NCBI GenBank assembly: GCA_039679975.1
Contig: JBDKTZ010000576.1
Span: 1-15,629, forward strand
Direction of reading: 5' to 3'
DNA: 15,629 bases
From: JBCFBK01 sp039679975
GTDB taxonomy: Bacteria; Bacteroidota; Bacteroidia; Bacteroidales; Prolixibacteraceae
Shown: piece after piece, positions 14,509-15,629 of the stretch
Layout of the letters: each line of letters begins with the position of its first letter
Position numbering within the stretch: the first letter of the stretch is position 1
The notes under the pieces: generated by a model
The model's input: the letters and a program-made list of their open reading frames with translations, nothing else
Database searches by the model: none
Told to the model about the DNA's origin: nothing
Made by a program: the position numbers and the translations under genes

Positions 14509-15332
14509 GACTTATTATTCAGGAAAATTATGAGAAAATGTCCCTGTGGGCTGCTCATTACATTGCACGCAAAATTCAGTTATCCAATCCATCGGACAAG
14601 AAACCCTTTGTGCTTGGACTTCCTACAGGTTCTTCCCCCCTGGGGGTTTACAGGGAATTGATCACCTTGTGTCAGGCCGGCAAAGTGTCGTTTAAACACG
14701 TGACCACCTTCAATATGGATGAATACGTGGGTATACCGAAGGATCACCCGCAGAGTTATTATACGTTCATGTGGCAAAACTTCTTTAGCCATATCGATAT
14801 TCAACCTGAAAATGCGAATATCCTGAATGGGAACGCCCCGGATATTAAAGCTGAATGTGCCGCGTATGAAGAACGAATAAAAGGCAAAGGTGGTATTGAC
14901 TTGTTTTTGGGAGGTATTGGCCCTGACGGACATCTTGCATTTAACGAACCCGGATCTTCGCTGGCCTCACGCACCCGGGACAAGGAGCTCAACTATGATA
15001 CAATCGTGGCCAATTCGAGGTTCTTCGGCAATGATGTCAATCTGGTCCCCAAAAAGGCGCTGACCGTGGGGATCGCGACAGTCATGGACGCCAAAGAAGT
15101 ACTGATTATCGTCAATGGCCATGGCAAGGCAAGGGCCTTAAAGCATGCAGTCGAAGAAGGTGTAAACCACATGTGGACTATCAGTGCGCTGCAACTTCAT
15201 CAACGAGGAATAATCGTATGCGACGAACAGGCTACCTATGAAATTAAGGTTGGCACTTATCGTCATTTCAAATCAATAGAATCAGATAACCTCGATCCGG
15301 ACAAGCTGCTTGGCTCAGACCTGGTCTGGTAG
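14505..15332 (+). CDS. nagB: Glucosamine-6-phosphate deaminase
   Basis: Converts glucosamine 6-phosphate to fructose 6-phosphate and ammonia, feeding amino sugars from GlcNAc, chitin or peptidoglycan recycling into glycolysis. 275 residues, close to the E. coli 266, and the alignment needs no gap through the active site: GLPTGSSP at 38-45 binds phosphate, D72 (NMDEY) is the proton-transfer acid, and D141, H143 and E148 (GPDGHLAFNEPG) complete the site. S151, R158 and K160, which bind the allosteric activator GlcNAc-6-P in E. coli, are also present, while position 161 is Glu rather than Thr; allosteric control is therefore likely but not proven. The late VNHMWTISALQLH segment is typical. The ATG overlaps the DUF4954 TGA, so its translation may depend on the broken gene upstream. 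Confidence 0.95.
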   Translation: MRLIIQENYEKMSLWAAHYIARKIQLSNPSDKKPFVLGLPTGSSPLGVYRELITLCQAGKVSFKHVTTFNMDEYVGIPKDHPQSYYTFMWQNFFSHIDIQPENANILNGNAPDIKAECAAYEERIKGKGGIDLFLGGIGPDGHLAFNEPGSSLASRTRDKELNYDTIVANSRFFGNDVNLVPKKALTVGIATVMDAKEVLIIVNGHGKARALKHAVEEGVNHMWTISALQLHQRGIIVCDEQATYEIKVGTYRHFKSIESDNLDPDKLLGSDLVW

Positions 15333-15337
15333 AAAAA

Positions 15338-15379
15338 GACACAAGACACCAGTATCAAGACATAAGACGCAAGGTATAA
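15338..15379 (+). repeat. 7-base tandem array B after nagB
   Basis: Six consecutive 7-base units start five bases after the nagB stop: GACACAA, GACACCA, GTATCAA, GACATAA, GACGCAA and the degenerate GGTATAA. These match, in gene sense, the units after ftsK (array A). Confidence 0.75.
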
Positions 15380-15404
15380 ACAACGCTAAGGCAGCAACCT
15401 TATC

Positions 15405-15425
15405 TTGATTCCTGATACTTGATAC
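15405..15425 (-). repeat. 7-base tandem array C, inverted relative to B
   Basis: Plus-strand TTGATTC, CTGATAC, TTGATAC; on the minus strand this is GTATCAA, GTATCAG, GAATCAA, the same unit as array B but in the opposite direction, i.e. in the sense of the minus-strand gene at the right edge. GTATCAAG (15352-15359) and CTTGATAC (15418-15425) could pair across the gap. Confidence 0.7.
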
Positions 15426-15429
15426 GAAT

Positions 15430-15465
15430 AAAAAGCCACCACCGGTTTCCCGGCAGTGGCTTTTT
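15430..15465. terminator. Bidirectional terminator between nagB and the right-edge gene
   Basis: AAAAAGCCAC at 15430-15439 and GTGGCTTTTT at 15456-15465 form a perfect 10-base-pair arm with a 16-base interior that holds a further short CCGG pairing. The A-run and T-run give each strand a U-tail, so it can stop nagB from the left and the convergent gene from the right. Confidence 0.85.
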
Positions 15466-15486
15466 CGCATATAGTAAATGGTTTTT

Positions 15487-15629
15487 TTATTCTTTGGAGG
15501 CGAAGCTCATGGCTTCCATCCGTTTGTATGAATTGTACCGCCATTTTGCATTTTCCTCGGCAGCTTTAAACAATTCGGACGCCTGTTCCGGGAATGCTTT
15601 TCTCAATGAAGTATAACGAACTTCACCAC
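15487..15629 (-). CDS. nifJ: 3' end of a probable pyruvate:ferredoxin (flavodoxin) oxidoreductase
   Basis: Only the last 46 residues are in the window; the gene continues past the right edge. The text reads GEVRYTSLRKAFPEQASELF, then KAAEENAKWRYNSYKRMEAM and SFASKE, stop TAA. A short stretch of the form RYxxLxxxxPExAxxLFxxAxxxAxxRYxxYKRM is how PFOR proteins (NifJ/YdbK type) end, which is the basis of the call. PFOR oxidises pyruvate to acetyl-CoA with reduction of ferredoxin and is the usual anaerobic route in Bacteroidales. With so little sequence another protein is possible. Confidence 0.55.
   Translation of the reverse strand, partial: GEVRYTSLRKAFPEQASELFKAAEENAKWRYNSYKRMEAMSFASKE

Noticed and set aside
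15338..15425. CRISPR-like array after nagB
   Set aside because: The units are 7 bases with no spacers, far too short for CRISPR, and no cas gene is present.

Overview
The window reads as a chromosomal housekeeping region from a member of the Bacteroidota, most likely order Bacteroidales; genus and family cannot be fixed from the sequence. The reasons are the Bacteroidales-style pyruvate kinase, the ftsK-lolA pair, a DUF4954 gene joined to nagB, an OmpP1/FadL-type outer-membrane protein, the near absence of Shine-Dalgarno sequences, and a TAnnTTTG-type element upstream of ftsK. There is no tRNA, rRNA, CRISPR array, insertion sequence or phage gene.

Layout. Left edge, plus strand: pyruvate kinase (53-1468), convergent with a long minus-strand group across a hairpin at 1473-1499. 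The minus-strand group, in transcription order, is proS (prolyl-tRNA synthetase, 8855-7380), a strong hairpin terminator (7317-7292), pepT (tripeptidase), tilS (tRNA-Ile lysidine synthase, overlapping pepT by ATGA), ftsK (DNA translocase) and lolA (lipoprotein carrier). Divergent from proS, on plus, is a lipoprotein with an extremely aromatic-rich central segment and a Ser/Arg/Gly-rich tail (8951-10435), followed by an OmpP1/FadL/TodX-like outer-membrane protein (10490-11980) and a terminator. A second plus-strand group follows: a 91-residue unknown protein (12192-12467), a DUF4954 left-handed beta-helix protein (from 12484), and nagB (glucosamine-6-phosphate deaminase, 14505-15332). The right edge holds the 3' end of a minus-strand gene that looks like pyruvate:ferredoxin oxidoreductase, separated from nagB by a symmetric terminator. 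No gene-free stretch exceeds 300 bases.

Two things stand out. First, the DUF4954 frame is cut by a single in-frame TAG at 14191-14193; the same frame continues open for 104 codons and ends in an ATGA overlap with nagB. This looks like a recent nonsense mutation, a base error or a readthrough site. TAG is an ordinary stop elsewhere in this window (lolA, ftsK, tilS, nagB, the 91-residue gene), so global recoding is unlikely. Second, six short intergenic arrays share a period of exactly seven bases although their unit sequences differ (TTGATAC-like, CGCTACT-like, CGGTTTC-like, GTACGTT-like). Most sit directly after stop codons, and two run into the last codons of tilS and ftsK. They are not explained by any gene, promoter or terminator, and are the best candidate here for an undescribed genome feature.

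The genes serve central carbon metabolism (pyk, probable PFOR), amino-sugar catabolism (nagB and perhaps DUF4954), translation (proS, tilS), peptide use (pepT), chromosome segregation (ftsK) and envelope building (lolA, the lipoprotein, OmpP1).
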